A DNA stretch of 5,939 bases from Actinomycetes bacterium (GTDB lineage: Bacteria > Actinomycetota > Acidimicrobiia > Acidimicrobiales > RAAP-2): assembly GCA_021806055.1 (NCBI GenBank), contig JAJZYE010000062.1, positions 1 through 5,939 of the forward strand. The letters are read 5' to 3'. This document shows positions 5,918 to 5,939 of this stretch, piece by piece. A program made the position numbers and the translations under genes. Under the pieces are notes generated by a model that did no database searches, was not told the DNA's origin, and worked only from the letters and a program-made list of their open reading frames with translations. Every line of letters begins with the position of its first letter. Positions within the stretch are counted from its first letter, which is position 1.

Positions 5918-5924
5918 ACGCATC

Positions 5925-5939
5925 GTGACTCCCGCCATG
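5925..5939 (+). CDS. Probable start of a rightward gene cut by the window edge
   Basis: GTG 5925 opens a frame reading V-T-P-A-M to the end of the window; an in-frame ATG at 5937 is the alternative start. The support is the -10 element spaced for leaderless transcription and the divergent arrangement. Five codons allow no statement about the product. Confidence 0.3.

Larger units (their letters stand above)
5765..5924. promoter_or_regulatory. Divergent intergenic region at the right edge
   Basis: Upstream of the operon promoter and of a probable rightward gene, this stretch has no convincing coding sequence. It holds GTCAC-C-GTGAC (5808-5818, 5-base arms), two CACCTCAT copies, a 14-base palindrome and a -10 element, the last three listed separately. 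It most likely controls both divergent transcripts. Confidence 0.4.

Noticed and set aside
1..5939. tRNA/rRNA genes, CRISPR arrays, transposase genes, attachment sites
   Set aside because: No cloverleaf-like sequence, regularly spaced repeats, transposase motifs or long terminal repeats were seen on either strand.

Overview
The window is uniformly GC-rich DNA with GTG starts, TANNNT-type -10 elements placed directly before two GTG codons (suggesting leaderless messages), and genes typical of a high-GC bacterium, most likely an actinomycete. The exact lineage cannot be read from this window. No RNA gene, insertion sequence, CRISPR array or phage gene is visible.

Layout from left to right. (1) A leftward DHA2-type (EmrB/QacA) major facilitator exporter, of which only the first ~104 codons are present (1-314). 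(2) A 184-base divergent regulatory region (315-498) with four GGGCA-type repeats. (3) A rightward FMN-dependent nitronate monooxygenase-family protein (499-1947) with a C-terminal four-cysteine extension. (4) A 32-base convergent gap with a small GC-rich hairpin. (5) A leftward three-gene operon, transcribed from about 5750 down to 1980: a GT4-family glycosyltransferase (4480-5655), a six-hairpin (alpha/alpha) glycosidase-like protein (3467-4483), and a GH130-family beta-mannoside phosphorylase/hydrolase-like protein (1980-3470). (6) A second divergent intergenic region (5765-5924) with an AT-rich promoter for the operon on one side, and a palindrome plus -10 element for a rightward gene that begins at the window edge.

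The operon is the most interesting part. Its genes overlap: ATGA between the first and second, and GTAA between the second and third. None of the three has a signal peptide, so they look like a cytoplasmic pathway. One enzyme would transfer a sugar from an activated donor, one carries an alpha/alpha-barrel fold typical of carbohydrate enzymes, and one would cleave a mannoside, perhaps by phosphorolysis. That suggests building and recycling of an intracellular mannose-containing glycan or glycoside, but the product is unknown.

The GH130 gene has a striking start anomaly. The codon exactly where a GTGA stop-start overlap would be expected is GTA, so the preceding gene keeps its stop (TAA) while the GH130 frame loses its canonical start. 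The next in-frame GTG (3410) would delete conserved N-terminal sequence and sits directly behind a perfect inverted repeat without a ribosome binding site.
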